Assembly (NCBI GenBank): GCA_000711775.1
Contig: ARYC01000825.1
Location: forward strand, 1 to 64,000
Length of the DNA stretch: 64,000 nt
Direction of reading: 5' to 3'
Source of the DNA: Oxytricha trifallax
Taxonomy: Eukaryota; Ciliophora; Spirotrichea; Sporadotrichida; Oxytrichidae
This document shows, piece after piece, positions 21,312 to 32,477 of this stretch. Numbering within the stretch: position 1 is the stretch's first letter; the number at the start of each line of letters is the position of its first letter. The notes beneath the pieces are model-generated. The model saw only the letters and a program-made list of their open reading frames with translations, searched no databases and was not told the DNA's origin. The translations under genes and the position numbers were made by a program.

Positions 21312-22552
21312 TGGTATTAACGTAAATTACGCACCACCGACGTCATTTACTCACCACTGATTTCGATTATTCACCAATGACGTCAATTACTCACAAGTGT
21401 TTATAATTGTGCGTCATAAAGATAGAGGAAGAATCAGCCAAGTAAACATTAAACCAAAAGCCAGGGTAGGTAAAATAATCAACTTAGCATTTCTAACCAA
21501 CAACAATATTCTAAATAAGGGAAAAAACCTAGCAATTTTTTCTCTAATAACCATCACTTACTTAAATCTTTTCCTTATAACCTAAATAACTAAATTAAAT
21601 ATCAATATGAGCCAGAAGAGATCTAAAGGTACAACAAGTGATTTTGTCCAATAAACTAATAACTTGGAAAGTAATTCATTTTTCTTCAAAATTTGGATAA
21701 TAAGTAAAAGTATTCTTTAGAAAAGGAACCCGTAGGGTTTAATTCCTATGAGAAAGATATAGAGGTATTGTGAGTTGAAAAGGTATGTGGAAACCAAGTG
21801 AACCAAATAAAAAAAATTGTAGATGGAATATAGGTCTAAATGAAATAGACAGCAACGAATTCAAATAAACCAGAAAATCTAAAAAGAATTTTACTATGAT
21901 CATTCAAGGTTCCGAATCTACGAAATAACCTTAATGAAACAAGACTTCACTCTTAGCAAACCACTTAACATAAAGTATAACTCAGACTGGTCGAGTTATT
22001 GAAGCCATCATGAAGATAGTGATATAGATTACTGGAAATACTATTAAGTTAGTCCGAATGAACAAAAATTGTATTTTTTATAGAATTCGTCATGTGACGA
22101 TTACGGTAAAAGAAAAGAGACTTTAGCCTAAATTTTTTAATGATTTTAGTTTGAAATTTGACTAAAAATAGTCACATGTTAAAGAACTTTTTCCTTGACA
22201 TATATTATACTCGGAGGTAGCCTGAGATCTAGATGTGAGCTATATATATATTATTGTATTTCATACCATATATTCCTTTTTAGAAGCAACACTTCAGAAT
22301 TTTTAAGAGAGGATTTAGCCTAAATGACCCTTGCTACTAATTATTTCGATTTGGTAATGTCACAAAGGGTCTCCAGTCCAAGTGAACCCTAAACCATTTA
22401 TTTGCGATATTTTATTGGGCTGCTCAGAATTATGCCAATTATATACAATTGTGAGTAATTGACGTCGGGTGAGCGATTGACGTCATTGATGAGTAAATGA
22501 CGTCGGTGGTGAGTAATTGACGTCATCGGTAAGTAATTGACGTCAATAACCT
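21312..22552. mobile_element. Element with TIRs made of ~20 bp tandem units (fossil)
   Basis: Ends are inverted arrays of units like GAGTAATTGACGTCNNNGGT: about four to five units at 21313-21410 (as complement) and five at 22450-22548. Each unit holds the palindrome GACGTC. The termini pair GGTATTAACG with CGTCAATAACC, and the flanks share GCGAC as a short direct repeat. The interior, about 1 kb, is coding-like in places but broken and not assignable. TIRs built from ~19 bp tandem repeats recall the Tlr (Polinton-type) elements of Tetrahymena. No integrase, polymerase or capsid is seen, so it is probably an internally deleted or non-autonomous fossil. Confidence 0.6.
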
Positions 22553-22589
22553 AAGCGACAATGATTACTAAAATTTAAAACGTTGGATT

Positions 22590-23600
22590 AACTAAAAATG
22601 CATAATAACCTTCATAAGCCTCATTGTATTGATACTTTCTAAACAAAGTCCATAGTTTTGAGGAAGACAAGAGCTACTCAAATGAAGAGAGGTTCTCTCA
22701 TCAGCCCCCTTAAAGTTATTAGATTGTTATTCGACTGCGCTTCAACGACTGTTGTCACTTATAGTCTCCCAAATAACCAACTACCTCAGATCACTATAAT
22801 AACCCAAACCAAATTATGATATACCCTAGAAAATAATGACAATAAAAAAACTTACATTACCTTAATGTTCAATACTAGCATAAGAGATTCTTAAACATTG
22901 AATTCTTAATCTATATTTGTTATTTCTTGAATGAACAGTCCCTTCTCCTTATTGTCTTTAACGATTTAATCTTGAACTTATTGAGATTCTCTAAAGCGTA
23001 TTACGATAGCCACTTAAAGATTTCCTCTAATTTTATAATAGTTTTATTATGTCACTCCGGCTAAATAAATAGATTTTGGTATGCATCAGTTGAAGTATTT
23101 GATGCGACATTAGCCTTTTTAAACTGTTTAACTGTCATGTATATAAAAGTGCTATTTACATTTATCACATCTGAGTAAAATTTTGTGATGTCAAAATGAG
23201 AAAATATCAAATATTCTTTATGTATGAATTAATTATAATAATCGAATACCTTCTAAGAGTCACCAAGGAAAAGCTCTATTAACCTTTATCTTGATTTCTT
23301 CTTGTTATTGCATATGATTTGCATATTTAGTAGTATTCCCAAAACCAAGGATACCTACAACAGTTTCATTTATTTATTTAGGTTGTAAATAAGAGTCATT
23401 ATTATCATCAAGCAGTCTTTTTAGTTATTCATAGAAAATGTATGCGGGTAGCGCTGAACGGAATGGGATTAGGAGATGAAGAAGGGCTGCTGGATTGAGA
23501 GCAATAGCTCTATCAACATTGTGGAAAGACTTTTCTAAAGAGATGATATCCTGGTGTCTTCACATAGTATGGGTTGAGAAGAGTTGGCAACACAAATAAA
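22590..23600 (-). other. Minus-strand coding-like remnants, unknown
   Basis: Locally higher GC with protein-like minus-strand stretches in alternating frames, for example one containing DDNNDSYLQPKQINETVVG and another with FIHKEYLIFSHFDITKFYSD. Frame switches suggest decay, or exons/MDSs separated by eliminated DNA. It is adjacent to the tandem-unit TIR element and could be part of a larger relative of it. No family recognised. Confidence 0.3.
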
Positions 23601-24830
23601 ATTTAATTAGAACTATAAATTTATCAAACTTAATCGATTTGTTACTTTTTATTTCTAATATGACCCTAATAGTATTGTTTTAGAAGTATTAGATGCAGAA
23701 GTAGTAGTCTTAATTAATAAATAGTAAAAAATTATAATATCTATCAAACAATTAAGAAGTAGGTTTTAATTTGATTAACCCCGATTTTAATGCCTATTAC
23801 TACATTTATTAAATTATTGTTAAATAATTAATTCACATTTTAATGATTAAATATAAGCTTAAAGCAATTGATCATAACAATACTGATGAGAAATGCCTTA
23901 AATATAAATATTTATTAAGTGTTGTTGAGATTTGAAGTAATTATAAACTGAGAAGACAGTATATAGCAGTAACAAGCTGATAAAAACGATTAAAATAAAT
24001 TAAGAATAAGATAGAGATAATTCTCATATTTATTAAGTAGAATAATCAGACGAAGAAACTTATAAAATATTTGGATAAAGTTGGTTATAGAAATATATAC
24101 TTATATTTAACCATTCTCTTTTTAGAATATGATAACTCTAAGAAAATATAATAATTCAATATATAAATGTTTGGAATAAATATGGTCACCTAAATTGGAG
24201 CAAGAAGAGCAAATTTTTTTTACTTTTGCTTCACTTTAGCAATGTTTAACTTTTAGATATCCTTTCTTAATTTTATTAAATAAATTAGCATTAATGCACT
24301 TGTTTGTTTTATATATAAAAGATTTATCCTGTTAATAATTAAAAAATCTGTAAGTTTTTTTAAATAAATTTGAATTAAAATTCTGTTATGTTTTTCTATA
24401 TACATGTCTTAATTATATAATTTTTTAATAATCAGGATTCTATGATCAGATTTGTGAAGAGTACGGAAAATATTTCAAAATTAACTTTCATTTTTTAATA
24501 AATTATATTGTCTGTTTTAATAATTAATATAAAAAGATCATAATTAATAAATAAATATAATTAAACATAGATTTATAGTATATTGCAAAAGTAAAACTCA
24601 CTAATTCGTTGAACATCACTGCTATAGATTGGATAAGAGTTTGTATAAAATGAGGAGTAGTCAACAAAACATTAACATTAAGTTATTTATAATTTATTAT
24701 TCATTTTTAAACTCCTTATTATATATTGATTAATTATTAAGCTTATTTTCAGAAATCAATAACTAACTACTATACAATGAATATATTTATTTATGTAATT
24801 ACATTCATAATTGATTAAATTTATATATGC
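23601..24830. other. AT-rich DNA, nothing seen
   Basis: No gene, repeat or strong secondary structure recognised. Confidence 0.5.
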
Positions 24831-24859
24831 AATAGCATAATTAATTTCCAGTTATAAGA

Positions 24860-25391
24860 AACAAGAGAATCAAAATCATGATGGAAATAATAATAGTGGC
24901 GATAAAATGAGTGAATAAATTAATCATTCTGTAATTGATTTTATGCTTAAGATGAGTGTCATTCTGCTATGTACCCACCTTCAAGATATTTTAGACTGAG
25001 TTTCCTGGAGCTAAATAACCTTGTGCTGCACAAAAGTAAAATACTAAATATTATAAACTATAAGCTGATCCTACCATATTTAACATCCATGCTTTTTTAT
25101 TCAATTATCTCATCTGCAAGAGAGAATTTACCCACTCTCCTTAGCTCAATTTTAGAAGTTGTATTAAGCAATAATGTTAAGATATACAACTTTGAGCCTC
25201 AAAATATTACCTAACAAGAATGTGCTCATTTCATTTGGTGGTGGTGATCATAGTAATTCAGTTACTGAAAAGAAATAACTTTCAGATTCAATAAGACATC
25301 CAGTTGTAACACGCTAATTACATTTTCTCTCATCCATTTCCAAGAGCTCCTGGATCATGTTCATACCCTTTCCATTTAAGTCAGATTATTG
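24860..25391 (+). other. Weak coding-like stretch
   Basis: Successive plus-strand frames read well: one ending KMSVILLCTHLQDILD near 24990, one at 24969-25250 (hydrophobic, Leu-rich), and one ending at about 25391 that includes NKNVLISFGGGDHSNSV. Frame changes make it a decayed or split gene at best. No family recognised. Confidence 0.25.
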
Positions 25392-25830
25392 AACTGATTT
25401 CTGAAATATCTTGTATTTGCATCGAGCAAGCATTTAGTTTTATTAAATGTAAAAGAATATATCATAACTTCAATATATTCTAATAGAAATAATTAAACCT
25501 TTAGAAAGCAAAATCAAAGATACTATACTGACTCTTAATAGGCAAAGTTCAAGGAAAGTCAAGCAAAAACCACTCACCTCACCTTAATTCTAAATTCATT
25601 GTTAAAACTCTTTGACCAAAATTTTAAAATGCTAACACTTTCAATATTTACGCTAAAAAGATTTTATCAATAATTTAACATGCCATATCTTTTTACTATC
25701 AATACTTTCATTAAAAGTGATTTTGAAAGTTAATGAATATCTGATAATTTAAAATGAACCAGTTTTTATCTGTAGGTAATCATTGCCATGGCTGCTGTGA
25801 ATCTATTAGAACTGTTAATAATATATAAAA

Positions 25831-26530
25831 ATGCTTGAAATTGCTGGCTGTTACCATGAATAATGCAGTGAGACAGATATTACATAAAATAATTAAAAAA
25901 AATTACTCAGCAGCAATTAAACTGCACTCAGCAAAATTTTTAAAGAAATAGGCTAAAATTTAGTAATTTATGAGACAACAGTCGATGCGAAAATATATAA
26001 CTAAAGATTAGGGTATTAATAAACTTATAGGATGAAATAATAAAAATAAAAAGGGATTCATAAAAATTTTTCATCTGTAAGTTAACAAACATAAGAAATA
26101 CCTCAACAATATTCTGGAATTTGGACATGTAATAATACTAGTGCAGCAGCAATCAAAGTAAGTCAACCAATCACTTAAGTTTTTTTTAAAAAAAATAAGG
26201 TCCACTTACTTAAGGCTATTTATATCGACAATTTAGATAAATTGTTGGAAAAGCTCTACATATATTAGCCAGTTACATTTAATCAAAGCACTCTTTAGAA
26301 GATAAACGATCTACTTTCATATAAATTGAGAAGCACCAAAGTAGCTCAACGAGACATAATAGAATACATCTGAAGACTAAGATCATTAATTATTGTCATC
26401 TAAATGACAGAATATAAAATGGAAGTGGAGGACGGAGAAGAGAATCAAGAAGAAACTAGGAAGCCTATTAATTTATCATAATTATTACACAAATGTAAGT
26501 AAATTGCTAGCATTATTAATCGACATATAG
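25831..26530 (+). CDS. Possible split gene with a short intron, unknown
   Basis: ATG at 25831 opens 180 codons to a TGA at 26371-26373; the same frame continues to about 26490 with an acidic stretch (MEVEDGEENQEETRK). Notable parts are GCYHEQCSETD, NLVIYETTVDAKIYNQR and LLKAIYIDNLDKLLEKLY. After ...QLLHK a candidate 36-nt intron (GTAAGT...CATATAG, about 26493-26528) would lead into FENTQNVQFLMYSIFMGP. The strong GTAAGT and coherent downstream frame are encouraging, but the in-frame TGA at 26371 would have to be a mutation or lie in excised DNA. No homologue recognised. Confidence 0.3.
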
Positions 26531-26741
26531 TTTGAAAATACTTAAAATGTGCAATTTCTTATGTACTCCATATTTATGGGTCCATAAGTTCAAACAAATT
26601 TCTTGTATTTTTTATAATTCAATCTAGTTTAATTTTTAAATATATATTAATAATTTAAATAAAATTATTTTAATTAAAATGCTATTTTAACATAAAAATC
26701 TTTCTAATTAATTAAGTTAAATATAAAGAGATTAAAATAAA

Positions 26742-26990
26742 ATGAAAGCCAGACTTGCCGTAGTACTATTCCTAGTTACAGTCTATGACTATTTCATTAG
26801 AAATAAAGGTAATTTCTAAGAAAATGGTGAGTCTTAATAACACTTACGATTTCATGATGGAAACAGCTCTGACGATTATACTTAAGCTTCATCACTCTTA
26901 ACAAAAAATGAATTTAACTTCCACAAATAAAAAAATGCACTAGGAGATAATGGGGCTCAAAGGCCTTACCTATTTGAAGTAGACCAATGA
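26742..26990 (+). CDS. Possible small secreted protein or MDS, 82 aa
   Basis: ATG at 26742, TGA at 26988-26990. The N-terminus looks like a signal peptide (MKARLAVVLFLVTVYDYFI) and the rest is polar and Asn/Gln/Ser-rich (FHDGNSSDDYTQASSLLTK). It lies just downstream of the previous candidate on the same strand and could instead be a further segment of it. No family recognised. Confidence 0.3.
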
Positions 26991-28059
26991 TTTTGGAGAT
27001 AATAATGATATTTCTATTTAATATCTTCAGCATCTAATTATTTTGAAGCTTGATACTATATTACCTAATTGTTTGATTACTTGAATAGTAGTACCTTCAT
27101 ATGTGGATGTACAAGCCCCTTCATAAAAAGTAAAATTACAATTATTTGCTCGTGAATGAGTAAAAAATAAAATTGAGATCAAAATATTTGTGTTTTATTT
27201 ATAATTAGAATACATTTCTGAGCGAAAGTATAGCATATGTGTGAACAATTTACATAATTAATATATGAACTAATGTTTTGCTAAAAATAAGTTAAACTTT
27301 AACAAATCATTTAGTTATATTTAATTAAAATAAACTAATTAAAAATACATGGCTTTAAATTAGCAATATTTATTGGGTTAATAAGTAAAATTCAAGAAAA
27401 GTATGACTTATAATATAAATGAAAATTAATTTTTATAAAAGTAAGATATTATAAAAAAAGACTTAATTCAAAATTAATATTTCTTTGACTTAGCTCTAAT
27501 ATTAAATATTTTTTAAATTATTAATTATAAAATAATCCTTTACTCTTGATTATATACAATTTGTTGATTTTTTTAATATTTACTGAATAAAAAATAAGAC
27601 TTAGCTCTGTGAGAAACAAAGCTATTACAATATAGACTGAATCTTCAGTTATTATTACTAGATATGCCAAACGCAGAAATGAAATGAGCAGTAAAACTAT
27701 TTAGCAAAGTGAAACACTTACTAATATAAAAGATTTCATCGCATAGAAAATTAAATAAGTTCAGATGAAGATGTCTTAACTTATGTATGCGAGGAGAGCT
27801 GCGAATGGACTAAGCAATTATAGAGATACGACAAGAGAGTATATTTATCTCATAAAATTTATCAAATTATGTCATTATAAACCATTCCTTTTCAGGAAAT
27901 AAATATGAATATGCTGTTTCGATTATTTTTTTATAATATCATATATCAATATTATATGAAATTATATTAGAAAATTTTAATCTTATTTACTCAGAAGAGT
28001 AATTTAATTAACAGACTTAGTTGATATTGAAATACCTCTTCTCTCACTTAATGCCATAT

Positions 28060-29770
28060 TGGCACTCATATTTAAATACATTAACTCACAAATACAATCC
28101 CAATCTCCTTCTCTTTTATTATTTTCATTAGATCTATATTTTTCCCTCTAATATTATCAAAGGTTAATTTCAATTAATTCTCTATGTCTTGTGTCATTTT
28201 CTAATTTAAATTCAAATGTTCATTTTCTATGCTTAAATCATTTTGGTTAAAACCTTTAATTTTGTTCTGTTTTTCTCTTCTAGGACTGAAAACTCTTTGT
28301 AGGGTGGTGTTTGAGTTATTTTTTCTAATTTTTTGTTGATGAGTATCGTAGAATTAAGTTGTTGCTAGTAAATTTAAGCAATACTTAAGAAAATTCACAT
28401 CAGTCAAAGTGAAGTTCTTACCTTAATCAAACAAATAAAAACCATAGTTTGCTTTATTAAAATAATTAGAAAATAAATTGTAAATATCCTCTTTCTATAA
28501 TGAAAAGAAAATTATCGCTTTCAGTAAAACTGAAAAGCTTAATAAAAATTTAAGATATTAATAATCTACATTCAGTATATTCTAATCATGTTTTCAACAG
28601 TCATCTTATATAAAAAACTTCTAAAGTAATTTTCTTAGAAATTCTCCAAAAATAATTTATATATTTGATGTGATGTTTTGAAAAGAAATAAGCACTCTAT
28701 AAATTTTTCAATTACAATCTACATTTCACATTAATGTTAAGATATAGTATAGTATTACTATAGAATCTTATTAGATGAAGTTAAATCTCAATACTAACAT
28801 ATGTAGAATTAGTTTATTATTTGTTTATTCAAGGGTTTATCAGGAAAATATACATTTAATTCATAAATGATATCTATAGGAGATAAGTCTTGCTGTATAG
28901 GTATATTTCTCTTCAAGAATTCTTACAATTTACTTTTATTTCTTATCTACAAAATAGTAAACCATTGCTTTAATCTGGCTAGATGACACTATAGCCAAAT
29001 TATTTTTAATCATTTAAATCAAGTTCTTTTCTATAACATTTCTCTTCGAGCATTTTCATTACTTTTATGTGTCTATTAAACTATATCTAAACTTTAATCA
29101 TGTTCTTTTTGTTATTGTTAATAATATGAGTTTTACTATAACACTGCGTTATTTATTTATTCTTCTAAACGAATAGCTGCTTTATTTTTATAAATTACTT
29201 GCTGCTTTTTTTCTTTAATTCTTTAAACTAGATAACAAAACTTATTTCTCTGGTATAATTGTTTAATGATTTGCAATTTATTATTAGTGTTTGATATTAT
29301 TTTGAGAGGCTACCTATTAATTGCACTATGTTTAATTCAGTTTTTTGAATTTCTTGTCAACTTCATAATGGTATAGTTATCTTGAATTCCAACTAATTTC
29401 TTAGTTTTATTACTAATACTCTTGTTAATCATCTAGCGCAAAAATTGCACCAATTTAACCTTTTAATTTCTTTTGACTCAAAGTATAATCTCACTCTTCT
29501 AATTTAATTCCTCCTTAATTAACCTATTTTCTAATCAAAATCATTATAATCTTTTTATAAATCAATCATCAGCTATTTATTTTTAACTTCTTAATATTAA
29601 GTATTTAATTAATAAAATTGTATCTTTTAATTAATTGTTGAGTAAAAGAACTTCTGGCAATTTGAGCATGTCTTCCTGCTCTATAAACTAATTTAGATCA
29701 GTAACTTTATCATTGAACTTTTAAACTTAACTAATATCCTATGGTTTTCCATTTAATTAAATTTAATTTT
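28060..29770 (-). other. Minus-strand coding-like region, possible coiled-coil gene remnants
   Basis: The minus strand gives several long Gln/Glu/Lys-rich stretches in changing frames: near 29.7 kb KFNDKVTDLNQFIEQEDML, near 29.1-29.3 kb KEKKQQVIYKNKAAIRLEEQ, near 28.9 kb QQDLSPIDIIYELNVYFPD, and an uninterrupted ~130-codon frame covering about 28.1-28.45 kb (VFSPRREKQNKIKGFNQND). This would suit a long coiled-coil protein whose frame is broken by decay, introns or eliminated segments. No specific family. Confidence 0.3.
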
Positions 29771-29919
29771 AGTCTACATTTAATCATGTTGCTAAATAAT
29801 ATTAGATTTATACTTATATTTACAACCGTAATTATTTTATTTATTATTACAATCGAGCTTAAATTTTTCATGTTCACTACTTTTAGATGATCTTTTATGT
29901 GTTAAATGTTGTCATAATA

Positions 29920-30220
29920 AATAGTTAAGTCGTCAATGAGGAGCATCCCCCACCCATAATGCATACTTTTCATTTTAAAGTATGATAGAGTCTTTGACGC
30001 TGAAATATTGCTAAAGTTGAATTGGATTGGGGAAATTAAAAAAATAAATTAAATAATTAAAATAGTCGCTACTGAGAAGACTTTTAGATCAAATTAGGTT
30101 CACAATGCCTTCATTTAGATTTGGCATGACAGGAAAGTGTCTGTGGCTTGAACAGATAAAAATATATTAAAAATCATTTTTCACAGATTTGAGAGTAAAT
30201 TAATCCAGAACCCCCATGCA
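29920..30220. repeat. Outer TIR of TBE1-like copy 3 (left)
   Basis: Inverted match to 36892-37199, including AATAGTTAAGTC at the tip, ACCCATAATGCATACTTTT, GTCGCTACTGAGAA and AATTAATCCAGAACCCCCAT. Divergence of roughly a tenth to a fifth of positions between the arms by eye. Confidence 0.85.
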
Positions 30221-30374
30221 TTATAGGGCGATTTACAAATTTGACACCTGTCAAAGTTATTTATGTTTTAAACATAGGTGATAGTTATTATTTATAAAAT
30301 TATACTGAATATTAATAGATTGGAGTTTGTTATGCTTATAACACGCATTTAGTCTTCTGTAATTATTATCATTA

Positions 30375-32190
30375 ATGGATATAAATAACTTTAGGCATAC
30401 TCATATGAACAAAGCAGAGTAATAATATGGCCCTAAAAACTCTGCAAATGTTATACAATAGTATAAATCAATCGACATAAAGAATAAGTGTGTGGGAGTT
30501 TATCAGGATGCTGACAATTACGAAACTTTCATAGAATTTGAGTGCTGTCCTATAAACTAGGGCTTCTATCGCAATTATTTTAAAGGGGAAACTGGCACTA
30601 GGATTAAAGTATTGACTAAACTGGGAATTGAAATCAAATATGTTGAAGTAAGGAGTGTTCAAGCCATATTAGGCAAATCACTTAATTTAATTCAGATAAC
30701 TTTTGATAATCCTAAATTGAATTCTGAAAAACAGAGGCTTAGCACTTCTAGTAAAAGGACATCACAGACACTTTAATCAAGCAAGAAAAAGCAAGAAATG
30801 CTAGTTGAATTCACCAAACTTGTAAAGAAAGGAGAATTCTCTGATATAAATGAATATGTAAGCTTCATTGGGAAAACAAAATGACCTAGTACTATTATCA
30901 GAGATAGACTCAAGGCTGAGATCACTTTTGAAACTTCTATGAGGAACTGGTCTAAAAGAGAGGAAATCAATACCATTATTAGTATATTTGCAAGTTTTGT
31001 ACTATAGAAATGATCCAGGGTACAGTAATACTTAGCCACTTGAACAATCAAATTTGGAAGAATGGGGTTATGCACAAGCTTTATATGCATTGTACAAAGT
31101 CATTATTGCCAAAGGGTATGTCAAAAAAATGCTGCGTATGGCTTAATGGGGCAGCAGACACTGGAAAATCAACGATAATTAAAATTAGCCTAGTTTGCAT
31201 TACCATCTTGAATTATATCAATTAATCTAATTTTTTACATTCCCCCAATTATATTAATTTATTAACTTTTAGGTACTCTATCGCATTTAGGCTGTTTTGC
31301 AATAGAGTACCTTAATTACATTAATAAAATATAATTAAATTTAAATTCTGCTATCAATTATGATATTATTTTGTATAAAAAGTAATTTAAAATAATTTAT
31401 TAAATAATTAATTTTAAGATATTATAATCATCAAATTAAAAACTTTAATTTTTATAGTCATGTTGCTTAGTAAAGCAACACATTTAGTTTAATCATCATA
31501 TTTATAAATATTTATTACCTCTATATTATTTTTTATACAAAAAAATATCATAGTTGATTGTAGCATTTAAATTTAATTATTTTTTATTTATATAATTAAG
31601 GTACTCTATCGCAAAACAGCCTAAATGCGATAGAGTACCTAATAATTTAAATAAATTAATATAATTATAAAAAAATGTACAAAAGTTGATTAATTGATTT
31701 AATTCACGAAAATAATTCTATTTTAGCTAAATGCTCCTATAAAACTTTGTGTGTGATATTCTTCTAAGGGCTAGTCTCACTTCAAGCGCAAATTTGTAAT
31801 AATGGAAGAAATGAAACGATTAGCATTTTAGATGCGAAAGAATAGCAAAGATGAAAAGATAGGGCTACTCAAATGAGGCGAAATACGGAGAGGTAAAAAT
31901 AGAGCATTTTGATTCAGAGTGGTTGTTAAAACAAACTCAATGCCATTAGAGTAGCTTAAACATATCGATCAGAAGGCGTATTGGTCAAAATGCAATCTAA
32001 TCTCCTTGAGCGAGGTGCAGAGGAAAGCTGATAAATAAATATCTTTCAACATTATAGAATTAGAAAAGTATTTTATGACAAAACTAGATGAAGAGAGAAC
32101 TACGCTTTAGTTAAATAATAGGATGAGAACATTTGAAAGAAGTTAGCAAAATATAAAGAACTTAAAACTAGAGGGAAAAACTTGATTTAA
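30375..32190 (+). pseudogene. Rep-like protein with SF3 helicase P-loop (fossil)
   Basis: The reading starts at the ATG at 30375 (NNFRHTHMNKAEQ). The N-terminal ~170 residues have no certain HUH motif. Further on, a Walker A motif typical of superfamily-3 helicases is seen (WLNGAADTGKST, about 31138-31173), preceded by a MHKLYMHCTKSLLPKG segment. A C-terminal stretch beyond the inserted MITE includes VQRKADKQISFNIIELEKY. SF3 helicases of Rep proteins unwind DNA during rolling-circle or hairpin replication. Broken, with several breaks plus the insertion. It shares the P-loop type with the second Rep region at 57.7-58.9 kb but is clearly a different lineage. Confidence 0.65.
31225..31690. repeat. 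MITE with hairpin ends, inside the Rep region
   Basis: Inverted ends of ~100 bp. Each end contains its own stem-loop, GGTACTCTATCGCATTTAGG then complement, at 31274-31313 and 31598-31640. It is AT-rich and non-coding inside. The motif GGTACNCTATCGCAT also occurs in the fold-back family, hinting at a common transposase. Confidence 0.75.
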
Positions 32191-32334
32191 AACAAAAACT
32201 GTGTTAATATTCCATGTTTCATATTAATAACATTCGCCTTATAATAAAATAATTTTATAAATAATAACTATCACTTATGTTTAAATCATAAATAAATTTG
32301 ACAGGTGTCAAATGTGTCAAATTACCCTATAATC

Positions 32335-32350
32335 AAAACCCCAAAACCCC
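32335..32350. repeat. C4A4 telomere-like block, left arm
   Basis: AAAACCCCAAAACCCC, the hypotrich-type telomere unit, embedded in the TIR rather than at the outer tip of this element. The inner TIR continues to about 32480. Confidence 0.85.
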
Positions 32351-32477
32351 TTTGTGAGGTTTATAAGTGCTTTGATTTGATGGGTGGGTATAGTTGGGGG
32401 TCTTATTGGGGTTAGTAGACAAAATGCAGGTTTTATGTGAATTTAATGAATATTTAATGAATTTTAGTTTACTTAAA

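Larger units (their letters stand above)
30221..32332. mobile_element. Rep/SF3-helicase element inserted in a TBE1-like TIR (fossil)
   Basis: TIRs of ~85 bp: TTATAGGG at 30221 pairs with CCCTATAA ending at 32332, and inside them TTTGACACCTGTCAAA is itself a palindrome. Comparison with the other arm of the host TIR (36890-36900) shows the uninterrupted target, ...CCCCATGCATTAAAAACCCC..., so the insertion site is essentially a TA/TTAA-type spot next to the C4A4 block. It carries one Rep-like coding region, now broken in several places and also split by a MITE. Whether it is a DNA transposon or derives from a Rep-encoding virus or plasmid is open. Confidence 0.75.
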
